From Rutidosis leptorrhynchoides (lineage: Eukaryota; Streptophyta; Magnoliopsida; Asterales; Asteraceae): a stretch of DNA of 64,000 nucleotides. Below the pieces are notes generated by a model. That model saw nothing but the letters and a program-made list of their open reading frames with translations, made no database searches and was not told where the DNA came from. The position numbers and the translations under genes were made by a program. Positions 44,002-54,693 of this stretch are shown one piece after another (within the stretch, counting starts at the first letter, position 1; each line of letters starts with the position of its first letter). The stretch lies in contig NC_092338.1 in the NCBI RefSeq assembly GCF_046630445.1, forward strand, positions 344,725,501-344,789,500. Reading direction: 5' to 3'.

Positions 44002-44772
44002 TTTGAACACTTAGCCTCTTGCGCCGTAAATCCTATGCTCAGGCAGGCAGTTGTAATTACATTTTTTTTGGAGCCCTAAGTCCCGTGTTGGGTAGGCGTT
44101 TGAAACAATGATAATTTGTAATAATTGAATTAATGTATATACTTTTGTGTTATGCATGCGTGATGTATTAATTGTTTATGTACCGCGAATCAAAACGAAA
44201 AATGAACCGCATGCCCATGCGCATAGTTAACCAAAACTCATGCGCATACACAGGTACTGTGTAAAATAAACCAATACTTTAGTAATTTTACCTTTAACAA
44301 TTTAGACTCAAAAGCTACTGCGTTATTGCTTTGTCATGTGCTAAAGGTGCACTTTAGCTGTATGGTAAGCAACGCAACTAAAAATAAACCAATGCTTTTA
44401 CACTTAAGAGTTCCTCAAGCAAACCAATGCGAGAGTTATTACGCACAAGCAAACCAATGCTTGTATTTTTAAGTCGACTTGGCAGCCATCTAGTCTGCGT
44501 GGCGCTTGGCTAGGAGAAAACCAATTCTCTTCGCCTGCCATTGATGTCTAGCCTTGTAAACAAATAGGCTGCTGCCGCACGGGGGCTAGAGGACACTCCT
44601 TAAGTAGGCAGGAACCGCATACAAAGAAGAAAACAATAAACAACAAAAGTATGCGTGAGTAAATATTTAATTTGCATTAATCATGATTACATCCGCGACA
44701 CATCCAAATGGACGGAAAATACATAGAAAAAACAATGTGCTAAAACAAATTGGAGTGATCAGGTCAATCCAG
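44002..44772. other. Tat spacer between the antisense gene and integrase
   Basis: No gene. The two genes converge here, so both transcripts should end in this stretch. AAACCAATGC-type words repeat (about 44390-44460). Confidence 0.6.
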
Positions 44773-45272
44773 CTACATATAACATTTTTTCAATAACGTC
44801 GCGTGCCAAGTGCGTTTCACAGGTTTTCCATCTAATGTCTCGATATGGTATACCCCGTTGTTGCTTGCTTTTGCTACCCTGTATGGACCCTCCCAACGGG
44901 GCCCCAGTTTCCCTGTATCCTCAGCATGACTTGCGTCATTCTGACCCCAAACTAAGTCCCCGTACTTATAAGAGCGCGAACGCACACGCTGATTGTAGTA
45001 CTTTGCAATTTTCTGCTTATTATTGGCTTCATTTATCGCCGTAGAGAGTCTGCGTTCTTCCAGTAAGTTAAGATTTTCCCGCAAAGCTTCTGAGTTATTT
45101 TGCTCGTCAAAATTCTGTATGCGGAACGTTGGTACCTCAATTTCTGCGGGCACAACAGCTTCTGACCCGTAGACCAAACTGAATGGAGTCTCAGTAGTAC
45201 TTGCTTTTGGTGTTGTTCTATGCGCCCACAAAACTTTGGTAGTTCATACACCCAACCAATGCGACCATGACC
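44773..45272 (-). pseudogene. Tat integrase C-terminal part, cut by copia
   Basis: On the minus strand the protein reads VLWAHRTTPKASTTETPFSL, VYGSEAVVPAEIEVPT, then the C-terminal fold with YKYGDLVWGQND and KLGPRWEGPYRVAKAS, ending at 44773. The catalytic core would be upstream but is separated by the copia insertion at 45273. The readable part has no stop. Confidence 0.88.
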
Positions 45273-46220
45273 TGTTGAGTCCCCAAAATAATTAAGGATT
45301 TAATTATGACAAAACTGTAATTTATTTGCACTAAAGTTTTATGTGCAGTCAGTACAAGTTTGTTCATGTATAGACAGCAGATATTGCTATGTCGAGTGTT
45401 TAGTTTGCTGCTCAGTCTACCAGCACAAGGTAGACAGTGTTCTTTAATCAGCACAGGATGTGTACTCAGCAAATCAAGAACATGAAGTGGCTCAGCAATG
45501 AAGAACCAGCACATCTAGAATGCAGCTCACTACACAAGATAGCTATGCTTCATTATAAGCATAGTCATTTCCCGAGTGGTCTACATCAATGGTACTATTC
45601 AACAGAAGTCAAAGACAAAGTTGAACAGAAAAGGACACGCGTCGGCGGCTGACAAGTGACCTTACAAGACCACGTGGGAATGCAGAAGTTTAACGCATGT
45701 GCAGACATGGGTTATACTTTGTCATCACCTAGGGAACACAACATTCTATTTGTTTAATCAAATAGTGGTGCCAAACCGAATTGGGGTGTTCCTGCAAATA
45801 GCTACCAAAGAGGAAAGAAGAGAGCATGCTCTCTGATACAGTTGTCTCCACAAGTACAGACATCCTATGTACCAGTGGACAATAGAACCATTACACGGTT
45901 AATAGGACTACTATAAATTGTTGTATCTACTATTGTAACAACTAGTGGTGTGGGTTTATTTTTATAGAGTCAAAATGTGTAATAGCTGTTAGTTTACCTC
46001 TTAGCTATAATCTAGGTAATCTGTATCAACCAACTATCATTCCGCCAAGGATAGTTGTGATTCTTTGTGATTCATTCAATAAAGAATAACTGTTGAAAAT
46101 TACCTGTGACTCTATTTATTTGCATGCTTGAATACTAATCAGTTTAACTGTTAAGTTATTTGAAAAGAAATTGTATTCACCCCCCTCTACAATACTCCTG
46201 TTGTTATCAAGGGACCAACA
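45273..46220 (+). repeat. copia 5' LTR (948 bp) followed by PBS
   Basis: It starts TGTTGAGTCCCC and ends GGGACCAACA, so the ends are inverted repeats (TGTTG/CAACA). The PBS TGGTATCAGAGCGTCAG begins at 46223 and fits the tRNA-iMet 3' end in its first 12 bases. Confidence 0.88.
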
Positions 46221-46274
46221 ACTGGTATCAGAGCGTCAGTCTTGATAATTAATATCTTGGATCTGAATTCTCTC

Positions 46275-48512
46275 ATGGCTGCATATTCTAATACAGCTTA
46301 CCTTGAAAATGGCTCATCCAATAGACTACCCAAATTTGATGAAGATGAGTATGAAACTTAGAAGGCAAGATTCATGCTTCACCTTGAGTCTATTGACCCA
46401 CTCATGCCTGGTATCACCACAGATGGTCCATTTGTGCTTACTGAGACTATTGGTAGTGCACCAGCTACAGCTGACACTCCTGCTATTCCTGGCAGAGAGG
46501 TTATTCTCACTCCTTCTATATGGGATGCTGAGGATAAACGTCGTGTTGGACTTGATCCTAAGATCAGATCCATATTAGCTATAACTTTGCCTAACCCACT
46601 GTTCAAACTGATTAAGGGAAAAGAAAATGCCAAGCTTATGTTGGACTATCTAGATGTTACCTATGAGGGTATGGGAGAAGTTAGGCAGAACAGAGTGATT
46701 GCTTTAAAACGTGAATATGAAATGTTCTTTGCCTACAAGAACGAAACCCTTAAGCAAACCTTCATTAGGTTTAACTCCTTGATTGCTGACCTGATCACTT
46801 TAAATGTCACCTATACTGAGTTTGAACAAGTTAACAAATTCATAGATTCACTGCCTACTAAATGGAAATCTGTTACTGACCCCTTAAGAACCACTCAGAC
46901 CCTAAAGAACTTTAACATGTCTTCTCTCTACAGTTCACTTTGGAACCATGAGAAGGCAGAGGCTAAATTTGAACTTAACTTGAAAGAAAACTTTAGGTCT
47001 GCCCCCACCACTTCAAAATCTTCTAAGACAGATGATACTGCTCTTATTGCTGCTGCTAAAAAGAAAGTTCAAAAGGCTTTACTGGTTCAAAAGATGCTGG
47101 CAGAAGAAGAGTCAGCTGGGAGTGATGTGGATAATGGTACTGGGTCTGAAGAAAGCAGTGATGATGAAAGTGATGTAGAAGGGTTTGATGAAGGTATGGC
47201 TTTGCTGGCTTGGCAGTTCAAAAGGTTCAATCGTAATAGAACCAGCAAGTCATACAAAGGGAGTAAGAAACCGAGTGCTAGGTATAGCAGCAAGTCAGTC
47301 AAGGGTCCTAAATCTGAGTGTTATAATTGTGGGAAGGTTGGACATTTTGCTGCTGAATGCATGTCCAGGAAAGCTTTAACTTCACATGCTAACTCTTTCT
47401 CAAAAGCTGATAAGTACAAGAACAAGTACAAAGCTATGGAACCTCAGATGAAGGAAAGTGCTAAGACTGATAAGAAGGGTAAAAAGCCAGAAAAGGTTCT
47501 AGTTGCTGAGCATCATGATTGGAATGAAACCAGCTCATCGTCTTCCTCTGATAGTGATACTGTTGATGATGGTGCTGGTTATGCTCCAGAAAAGAAGCTG
47601 TGTTTAATGGCCAAGGAGATCAAGGAGTCTAATGAGGAAGATAGTGGTAGCAAGGTTTTGGCTGATATGAGGGAAGCTGATCAGAAAAGAGATTCTCCTC
47701 AATGGAAAACTGAATTGATGTATAAGGTTAATAATTTTCGAACTTATACTGATGATGAAAAGGTCGAAATGTTTGACTACCTAAGAGTGGACTTATGCAG
47801 AGGCAGCAAACGTGAAGAAGTTTTGATAACAGACAACAAATCTTTAAATGAGAAACTTAAATGCAAAAATGATGAAATTAAAATCTTGAAAGATGATATT
47901 TCCAAACTTGAAAAACAAAATTTTGCTTTAAGGCCTCTTCACGTTGAGGCAGTGGAAGTCAAGAACCAGCTGGATAATCTTAAAAAGGTTGTAGCTTCAT
48001 GGTGTACATCTGCTCAATGCACAACAAAGTGTGTTAACGAGCAGGTGCCTGCCCAAGTTGAAGCTTTCTTTGCTGGTGACTATGCTGCTGCTGCTGCTGC
48101 TATTACAGAGGTTACTTTCATGGACCTAATTCTTGAAACAGATCCTGAAGTTGTCTTGCCAAATACTTTTGCCAAGATAGTTAAAGGTAAAAAGGTCTTG
48201 ACAAATAAATTTGTTAGACCTGCTACTGTGTCCCCACCACCTGCCATGAAAGAGATTTTGGAGGATGAGGTTAGAGCAAGAGAAGTCAGTACCTCAATTG
48301 ATGAGACTACTGACCCCTCAAGCATCTACTACATGACTCCAAAAGAAAGACGTATCAAAAGGGAAATCACTGAAAATAATCTTAGAAAAATTAAACCTAC
48401 TGATTCCCCTTCGTGTTCGAGTTCCAATTGTGCTGAGCCAGCTGATGACAAACTTACTGGTTAACCAGTAGCTGCAGACAAGCCAGTCAAATGTAATACT
48501 GGCAAGTCCAAG
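46275..48512 (+). pseudogene. gag: copia gag with CCHC knuckle, interrupted
   Basis: ATG 46275 begins the frame. TAG at 46359-46361 (after EDEYET, where Trp is expected) and TAA at 48462-48464 are nonsense codons, and the frame continues after both. The gag domain (UBN2/retrotran_gag_2 type) is clear: LDVTYEGMGEVRQNRVIALK, FNSLIADLITLN, FIDSLPTKWKSV. An acidic Ser-rich stretch is followed by CYNCGKVGHFAAEC (CX2CX4HX4C, near residue 349). A long coiled-coil-rich region follows, then the frame runs straight into the D LTR at 48513. Confidence 0.9.
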
Positions 48513-49975
48513 TATAACAACTCTCATATTTCCATACTTGAATTGACTAATTTGCCCCTAGGGTTGTTATCCATACTTAATATATGATTAAATTCGACGT
48601 TGATTAAATATTTTTTTTGTCGACACGTTTTGTTAACTAAAGTTTATACTAATTATATAAAATAACTTTAGTTAATATTAATATTAATGTGTATTATATA
48701 TAAAACTATATGTAACATAATTATTAATTAAATGATAAGTTATTTTAATCATTATTTATATTTTTAGCTTATAAAAAAAAGAAATAAGATTTTTTTTATA
48801 AATTAAATAATGAGCCCATGAATTTTGACTAAATATTTTCAAAAACAAAAAACTTATTAAAAATATTTTTAACATGTTTTTATTATTTTGTCAAAATTGG
48901 CACCTTTATTTTATTATTATTTTTTTTTCTTTTTACCAACCATTTTTACCTATAAATACATGTCTCCTCATTCATATTTTATTGCCAAAAACTAAAACTT
49001 AAGTTGTTCTCTCAAAACATTGAAGAAAATTTGAGGTACTTTCTATTATTATTATTATTTTTTTAATATTGTCAATTATATTTATATTTATTGTATATTC
49101 TTTGTAAAATTCAAAATTAATTATGTTTATATGTTATAATTAGTATTATAAGTATTATGATGTATAAAAGTAATTTTGATAATTTATGAAATATTATTTA
49201 TAATTAAATACGAATTATGTAGTGTTTAAACGTAAAAACAATGTAAAATTCGTAATAAATACTTTTATCCAAAAATAAAATATATATAATTTTTTTATGA
49301 GTTTATAAAACTTATATAGATCTGAAAAAATTATAAAAATAATTACTTGGGTCGAATTGGTAATTATTATATAATTAAACTCTATTATTATGTAATTTGA
49401 AGGTAAATTAAGAATAAATATTAAATAATAAAAAATATTTTTTTAAATATTTTTTCTACAGGTTATTAGACTGATAGAAACTTATAAAAATTATAAAAAT
49501 AATTGTTTGGGTTTATTTAGTAATTATGTAGAATTAAACTTGTTTTGTGAATAAATTAAGGGTAAAAACAAAAATAAATATAAAAATATAATAAAAACGT
49601 TTTCTTAAATTTTTCTACTAATATATATGATTAACTAAGACTATAAAAATTATGTATATAATTTTTACATATTTATTTAATTATTTAGACATTTTTGGAT
49701 AATGTTCGATTAATAAAACACTATTATTTTTGAAGTAATTTAGGTATTTATTTAAAGGTAATTATATTTAATATATATATAAGACATAATAAGGTATAAT
49801 AACTAAATATTAAATAATACTTAGGTTATATTTTCACATATATAATTATTAAGTACATTAATAATTCATTGTGTGTATACACCTAAAGTGAAGGTTAATC
49901 AAAGATAATGTACAATTCATGTGAACTTCATCGCTACTCACGGTCGTAAGTGAATGATGTCTAGGTTTCCATTTA
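48513..49975 (+). repeat. 5' LTR of element D, left piece
   Basis: It starts TATAACAACTCTC; the 3' LTR starts TATAACAACCCTC. A TATA box, TATAAATACA, is at 48951. It breaks at ATTTA (49971-49975), the target site of element E. Without E the LTR would be 2552 bp. Confidence 0.9.
48951..48960 (+). promoter_or_regulatory. TATA box of element D LTR
   Basis: TATAAATACA is preceded by CATTTTTACC and followed about 55 bp later by CTAAAACTTAAGTTG. The same arrangement is in the 3' LTR at 62893. Confidence 0.55.
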
Positions 49976-51130
49976 TGTAGCGACCCGACCAAAACCGTTA
50001 TTGACGGCGCCGTTAACTTAGGTCCCGTTGCGTGGTCGTAGTCCCTATATGAGACTCGTTTGACCAAAATTATGTCGCATTCATTTGAAACGTGCATGAC
50101 TTGCAAAGTTTAGTTCACCAAACGGATCGACAACAAGTTTAAGTTTACAAAAGTAGTAAAGTACAAATGAAATATCTTGCGACATAATTAGTTTAAAATC
50201 ACAGTTGCTATAAATAGCGTAAGTATGTAAACAATATGTTTGAATCCAAAGGTGCTATCACTAGCGTATGCATGTATGTATGCTTGACTCCAAGCAAGAA
50301 ATCAGAGTGTATGCATGTATGCTTGACCCCAAACAAGTATGAATGTACGCGGAAGCATGTATCAAATAGCCATGTATGAACCTGAGAAACATATAGAAAA
50401 CTGTCAACGCAAAAACGTTGGTGAAATCATAGGTGTATTAGTAAATGTTATATTTTGAACCACAAGATTTAGTATTTCCATAAATTGATCATCCAAAAGT
50501 TGCATTCCAAAAGTTGGTTCGCGAGCACCCAATTATCAATGCTTAACATTTCCTTCCATAGAACCCCATCACTTAGTGTTAGAACATACACTGTTTCACG
50601 AAAATATATTCCATTCGTAAACGGTAGCGAACCGTTTGAATGAGGGTTTGTCAAACCCATATGGATCCATACAACATAAGTTCTCGCTTACACCCGGCAA
50701 GTGTAACTAATGATAATCGAATTGAGGATTTTTGTTCTAAACTCGCTGTAGAATGTTTGTTTCATCGGACTTGTGTTCAAAACATAAAAGTAAGTAGTAT
50801 AAGATGTAACAAAGTATATGTTCCTCAGCCCACAATTTAAAAGTATAAAAAAAAAGTTGTTGAAAAGGTGGGACTATGATCTCACCTCGAGTGCACGAGT
50901 ATAAAAGTACTTCGCAAAGTAAACGTGTGCATGAAAGTTGCTTAGCCTTGACCTAAACAAGTAAGTTATATCAATTAACCGGTTACGACACAAGGTCGGG
51001 CGAAATGTGTTCAATTAGTCCTATGGCTCGTTACGACTCGATTAAATATAGCATGTGAATCAATTTGTCAAGTTTCATACAAGAATCACGTATAAAAAGC
51101 ATGTTAGAACGATTGCATAAAAGTTTGGTT

Positions 51131-51170
51131 AAGTTTGACTAAAAGTCAAACTTGGTCAAAGTCAAAGTCA
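51131..51170 (-). promoter_or_regulatory. W-box cluster with hairpin in the E LTR (also at 55849-55888)
   Basis: On the element's sense strand the stretch reads as several TTGAC boxes (GTCAA on the plus strand at about 51145-51170). AAGTTTGACT and AGTCAAACTT form a perfect 10-bp stem with a 3-nt loop (51131-51153). Confidence 0.5.
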
Positions 51171-51318
51171 ACGGGGTCGGGTCGGGTATCCGACAATTTT
51201 CCCAAGACGAGAAATCATTTATGAGCAGAATGGCCAAGTTTCATGTTAATCGGAGTTACGGTTAAGCGGGAAACATTTTTGCGACATGAAAAACAAAGAC
51301 AAAATGAGCTGGGCAGAT

Positions 51319-51441
51319 GCGCGGCGCGCTATGGGTTGCGCGGCGCGCACCCTAGTGTAAATCCGGGTCAGAACTCAACTAAAGGGGGCAAATATCTGGG
51401 ATTTCTGTTTTGCGCGGCGCGCGGGTATATGCGCGGCGCGC
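51319..51441. repeat. four GC boxes, in two pairs, in the E LTR (also at 56037-56159)
   Basis: GCGCGGCGCGC occurs at 51319-51329, 51338-51348, 51412-51422 and 51431-51441. Within each pair the offset is exactly 19 bp. Confidence 0.92.
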
Positions 51442-52649
51442 AATACCTGGGAAACATGCAGTTTGCAGAAAAATGGTCCAAGTCACGAACCAAAACTCAA
51501 ATTAACATATTTTATGAACCGAAAACATCCAAAATGCATACTATATATCGTTGGAAAGGTAATTTGACAATGAAAACAACTAAACACGTTTCATCAAACG
51601 AAAACATCAATTTCAATAACCGATTTTCCGTCAAGTGATCATTAAGAATCCATTTTCAAAGTTTTAAGTTCATCAAATGCATTTTAAGTTTCGGGAATCC
51701 AATTCACACATGTGATATGCCGTTTTGAAGGTAATGAAGCATACATTACTACTAAACACTAATAATTAACATTTCATGGCATTCAAGCATCCAAAAATTC
51801 ATGTCAAGAACTATCAAACCCTAGTCAAACATCTCAAAATCAATAATCATGTTTTTGGAGTTTCCTTAATCAACCTATACATCAACATGAAGCTAATGAT
51901 GTTAGTAACACTTTTAAAACATGCACTTTAACAATCTAACAACATTTACTCTTTCAAAATCAAGAATTAAGTAAACCCATTTCAAAAACTCAAACTAGTT
52001 ACTCCAAACCACAAATCGAGCAAACAAAACATATATTCATGTTACACACGAGCCATAGACACTAACTAACACAATTTCAAGTATATAAAACGAATTTAGA
52101 GAAATTTAGTGTTTTAGAAATGTTACCCAAACTTGATGAAATTGGTATCAAAATGTAGAGGATGAAGAGAGAATCACGAATATGTAATTTGTTTTGAAGT
52201 TTGCTTCCCGATCCGAATTTAGATGATGAATGTTTGAATTGGGTGTTTGTTTGTGTGTTCTTGCTAGAGAGAAAGAGAGAGAGATGGAGGTGATTTAATG
52301 GTGGTGATTGGGGTGGACTAGTTGACCTAGTCAACTAGTTTGCCCCGTGTCAATTTTAGTCCCTCGAGTTTAGAAGCGGGTGCGGGATTTAACCAAACGA
52401 ATATTTTTAAAACGCTCGAGTAAACGGGTGATGTCAAAATTAAATAGCGGGAATATAATGAACGTTACTCACGGAAACTATTAATTTAAATACGAAAGAT
52501 TATGTTTTAAAAAAAAAGACGGTGTTAAAATTAAATTTAACGGAAAAACGCGGGATGTTACATTATCCACGCCTCAAAAGAAATTTCGTCCCGAAATTTA
52601 GTTGGAAGTAGTAGTTGTTGAATCTTCCTCGAGATCTTGTGTTGCCAAT

Positions 52650-53500
52650 TCTACGAATGAGGGAGAAGTACGTTCTAGGGTATTTCAACGAACTTTGACG
52701 GTCGGGGTTTAACGTCGTCTTAGAGTTTGGGTTCACGATTCATGGTTTCAACCGGTCCTCCTAGGAATGAAGTTTATTGTCGATAGTAAGCTTATCGAAA
52801 AGGAATGACAAGTTCTTGTTTCGCAAAACACGTCTTTAAGTTGATACATCGAATGTAGGATAAACGGAGACCCAAAATGAGTCGGAAAAATCTAAACGGC
52901 TAGCGACGGGTCCAAAACACCCTAAGAATTTAAAGGATCGAAATATAGCGGATTTAGCTTCCTACGTTTCCCGAAACGGATTGCACCTTTCCAAGGTGCG
53001 ACTCTTAACGTGACGCGGTTTCCCACTTGGAATTCGAGAGGTTCACGTCTAACATCGGCATAGTTCTTTTGGCGACTACGATCCGCCTTGAGCCTTTCTT
53101 GGAATTGAAAAATTTTCCGGTTGTTTCATGAATGATTTCGGGTCCGGTGGTTCGCTTGTCACCTACTTCGGTTCAACAAATTTAAGAAAACGACGATTAC
53201 GGCTATACGGGTCCTCGAAAAGTGTGACGTTAAGACTTGAATGATAACCATCGTTGTAAGAGAATTTGGTTAAAGGCAAAAACTTTTCTCAAGTAAATTT
53301 GAAGTTGATCACACAAATTCGTATTACGGTTTCCAAGGTTTGAATCGTATGTTTGCTCGGTCCGTCGGGTTGTGGTTGATGTGCGGTACTCATGTCTAAA
53401 CGTGGTCCCGAGACTTTTTGTGAGGCACTCCAAAATCTAGAAGTGAAACGAGGATCTCGGTCCGAAACGGAGTACATTCCGTAAGGTATATTTGAACAAG
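52650..53500 (-). pseudogene. integrase C-terminal fragment of element E
   Basis: Read on the minus strand: SDRDPRFTSRFW (second catalytic Asp), MSTAHQPQPDGP followed by SKHTIQTLE, where the family has Glu in place of the Lys, so the catalytic Glu is lost. FSYNDGYHSS and the C-terminal fold follow in other frames. Several frameshifts are present. The end has TTTCGGGACGAAATTTC just before the LTR, the same sequence seen at the end of element D. Confidence 0.8.
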
Positions 53501-54676
53501 TTTGTTAGGACAAGTTTCTCAAGAAAATTCGCGTCGCGAAAGATTTATCAGTTTCCAAAAACGTTCGTCGGGGCAAGTTCTTATCGGGTTTTGAAAACGA
53601 TTGTTAGGACTATCCACCCTCGCGGCGAATACTTGTATGACGTGAAGAGTCGCTCTCCATTGAGAATTTAGAATAAGGACCTCCTGAACCGGAAGTACGA
53701 GGGTGATGCAAGAGAAGTTTCCGCCCCGATGTGAGCATAACGAGTAAATTGTAGTTAGTCAATAAGACTGCGCGAGGACGAGCTAGTATACCCGTGTGAC
53801 ATACGGTTGAAGTCGAATGGAATCGGTAATTCATTCGGAAGCATAAATATAATTTGACAATAATTGAAGGTGTGTCCCCGGTATGGTTGTTATAAATATT
53901 CTCGGAGTTTTCGGATGTCCAAACCTGAAAAGGTGAAGTCATGTACATGGCACATGGTGGTGTTTAGGTTGATCGAGTCTAACCACCATCACGCGTCACT
54001 AGAACTTTGGTATGTCTTACCGTAATATAACCACGTTGATCGAGTGTCGTTATATTACGCTAACTCATACCTCCATTCCCACATCACTCTATAGATTCAA
54101 GTTCGTGTAATCGTGAAGTTTAAAATAAACAAAGTGTAACGACGTCTCTAACGTGACTCGTATTGAATCGAAAGAATTAGTGCAACTATAAAGAAGCATT
54201 CCCCGAGGGAAGTGTATAAATGATTGTTTACGTCAATGTGGTTCGAGTCAGACAATATTGTATTTAGGTATGAAAAGAGTAACGAGTCATGATAACGAGT
54301 AGCACGCAACCGTAGTGATAAATGTTGATGACGATACTCACCTAGAGTAGTGATGGTAGTAACACCAAAAAGTAGATAGTAAGAAACACCAGTGGGAAAC
54401 CGATAGTAAGTTGAAACGGTGGCAAATAACAATCCGGGAGACAGAGTTCCCGAACCAAGGTGGCAGAATACGAGCTCGTATGATGAAGGTTGGGTACCAT
54501 TAAAAATTCTTCCTAAGAATGATTCAAGTATAATGCACAGGTAGTCAAGTAAGTGCTATCTATAGCAAATGTATGTCAAAATGCAATGGCTAACTATCCG
54601 GTTGTAGTCTAGACTCACTAATGCGTCCTAACGACTCTGTTAGACACACTAATGCACGTCCTAGTTCCCTACAACC
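53501..54676 (-). other. non-coding internal region of element E
   Basis: No gag, protease or RT was found. A stem-loop with 21-nt arms lies at 54011-54069; a related stem-loop exists in element D. ORFs of 94 and 112 codons here show no family that I recognise. Confidence 0.65.
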
Positions 54677-54693
54677 AACGCTCTGATACCACT

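Larger units (their letters stand above)
39228..45272 (-). mobile_element. Tat-type Ty3/gypsy element on the minus strand (3' part)
   Basis: From left to right: 3' LTR (39228-40619), polypurine tract, a partial duplication of LTR plus downstream sequence, an antisense spliced gene (41974-44001) and the integrase C-terminus (44773-45272, minus strand). The rest of pol, gag and the 5' LTR lie beyond the copia insertion at 45273, outside the window. The Tat call rests on the integrase type and on the Transposase_28-like additional ORF, known from Tat/Retand elements. Confidence 0.8.
45273..48512 (+). mobile_element. Ty1/copia element (5' part: LTR, PBS, gag)
   Basis: A 948-bp 5' LTR, an initiator-Met-type PBS and a long gag are present. 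Protease, integrase, RT and RNase H are not in the window because element D interrupts the reading frame at 48513. It is inserted in the Tat integrase. Confidence 0.9.
49976..52562 (-). repeat. 3' LTR of element E
   Basis: On the plus strand it runs TGTAGCGACCCG to GGGATGTTACA; on the minus strand it starts TGTAACATCCCGCG. ORFs inside it are repeated exactly in the other LTR and are not genes. Confidence 0.93.

Noticed and set aside
49858-52334. ORFs of 63-131 codons inside the element E LTR that recur exactly near 55187-57052
   Set aside because: They are identical because the LTRs are duplicated, not because of selection; no family recognised.
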